Positions 63,902 through 64,000 of a stretch of DNA of 64,000 nt are shown here, piece by piece. The notes under the pieces are model-generated. The model had not been told where the DNA came from, ran no database searches, and saw only the letters and a program-made list of their open reading frames with translations. The translations under genes were made by a program, and so were the position numbers. The stretch's first letter is position 1; each line of letters begins with the position of its first letter. This stretch comes from Pirellulaceae bacterium (lineage in GTDB: Bacteria > Planctomycetota > Planctomycetia > Pirellulales > Pirellulaceae). The stretch spans positions 35,719 through 99,718 of the forward strand of contig BPJU01000022.1 of the NCBI GenBank assembly GCA_026004775.1. Reading direction: 5' to 3'.

Positions 63902-64000
63902 GTGAACCAAGCTGATCGTAGCCGAAAGTGCCGTGACGGGACTAATCGCCTCAGCCGCTTCACGAAGTCCGGGCTCAGTGTTGCGGAATTCTGCCGGCAG
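63902..64000 (+). CDS. tnpA: IS66-family accessory protein TnpA, 5' part (runs off the window)
   Basis: GTG at 63902 with AAGGAG upstream opens a frame to the window end: VNQADRSRKCRDG, then SRFTKSGLSVAEFCRQ. This is the start of the helix-turn-helix accessory ORF that precedes tnpB and the transposase in IS66 elements. Only 33 codons are visible. It marks an insertion sequence beginning at roughly 63.8 kb. Confidence 0.78.
   Translation, partial: MNQADRSRKCRDGTNRLSRFTKSGLSVAEFCRQ

Overview
The window is a roughly 58-60% GC bacterial chromosome segment that looks like Planctomycetota, most likely the Pirellulales and possibly the thermophilic Thermogutta branch (lineage inferred from gene content only). 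Evidence: a prepilin-like DUF1559 protein with its terminal DG motif, a 1483-residue PVC-type CxxCH heme protein, two DUF3299 proteins, a DUF4432 protein, a ThrRS with a long insertion before the zinc-binding MNCP motif, and many strand switches with loosely packed genes. No rRNA, tRNA, tmRNA, SRP RNA, RNase P RNA or CRISPR array was seen.

Layout. 0-9 kb: DUF1559 protein, a gene-free repeat tract bounded by a 17-bp inverted repeat, a DUF5060 secreted glycosidase-like protein, a sugar epimerase/dehydrogenase, xylulokinase, and a divergent sugar-binding lipoprotein broken by one extra base. 9-15 kb: thrS, then a carbonic anhydrase plus SulP transporter pair (a likely bicarbonate module). 15-29 kb: glutaminyl cyclase, a benzoylformate-decarboxylase-like enzyme, the giant ThuA/PVC/HEAT/cytochrome protein, a frameshifted HAMP-like protein, a thioredoxin-like protein, a phosphohexomutase, a POT transporter and a short SigA-like sigma factor. 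29-37.5 kb: apt, a three-gene sugar catabolic operon (cupin, TIM-barrel isomerase, Gfo/Idh/MocA dehydrogenase), then a disaccharide cassette: GH100-like glycosidase, SPS/mannosylfructose-phosphate-synthase-like glycosyltransferase and the overlapping SPP-type phosphatase. 37.5-45.4 kb: a minus-strand block with a lysine-less lipoyl-like domain, a frameshifted DUF4432 protein, two DUF3299 proteins, a HEAT-like secreted protein, a MacB-like permease with a 95-residue His-rich insertion, its ATPase, and smpB. I read the ABC/DUF3299 part as a candidate metal (zinc) transport system. 45.4-57.8 kb: a LipB homologue lacking its catalytic Lys and Cys overlapping lipA, two SDRs, a repeat-rich coiled-coil/nuclease-like protein, rpoD with a perfect terminator, glnE and panB.

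57.8-64 kb is accessory: four 46-nt REP-like hairpins with identical architecture and covarying stems (a fifth lies in the leader of the glycosyltransferase gene), an RHS/cadherin-type gene broken by a dispersed element and two frameshifts, an unrecognised 236-residue RHS tip domain followed at once by a membrane-anchored WD40 protein, and the first codons of an IS66-family accessory gene running off the right edge.

A cross-cutting observation: five coding breaks in four genes can each be repaired by removing exactly one base, and a sixth (the start of the WD40 gene) by adding one T. This may be sequencing or assembly error, real decay, or recoding; raw reads would decide.
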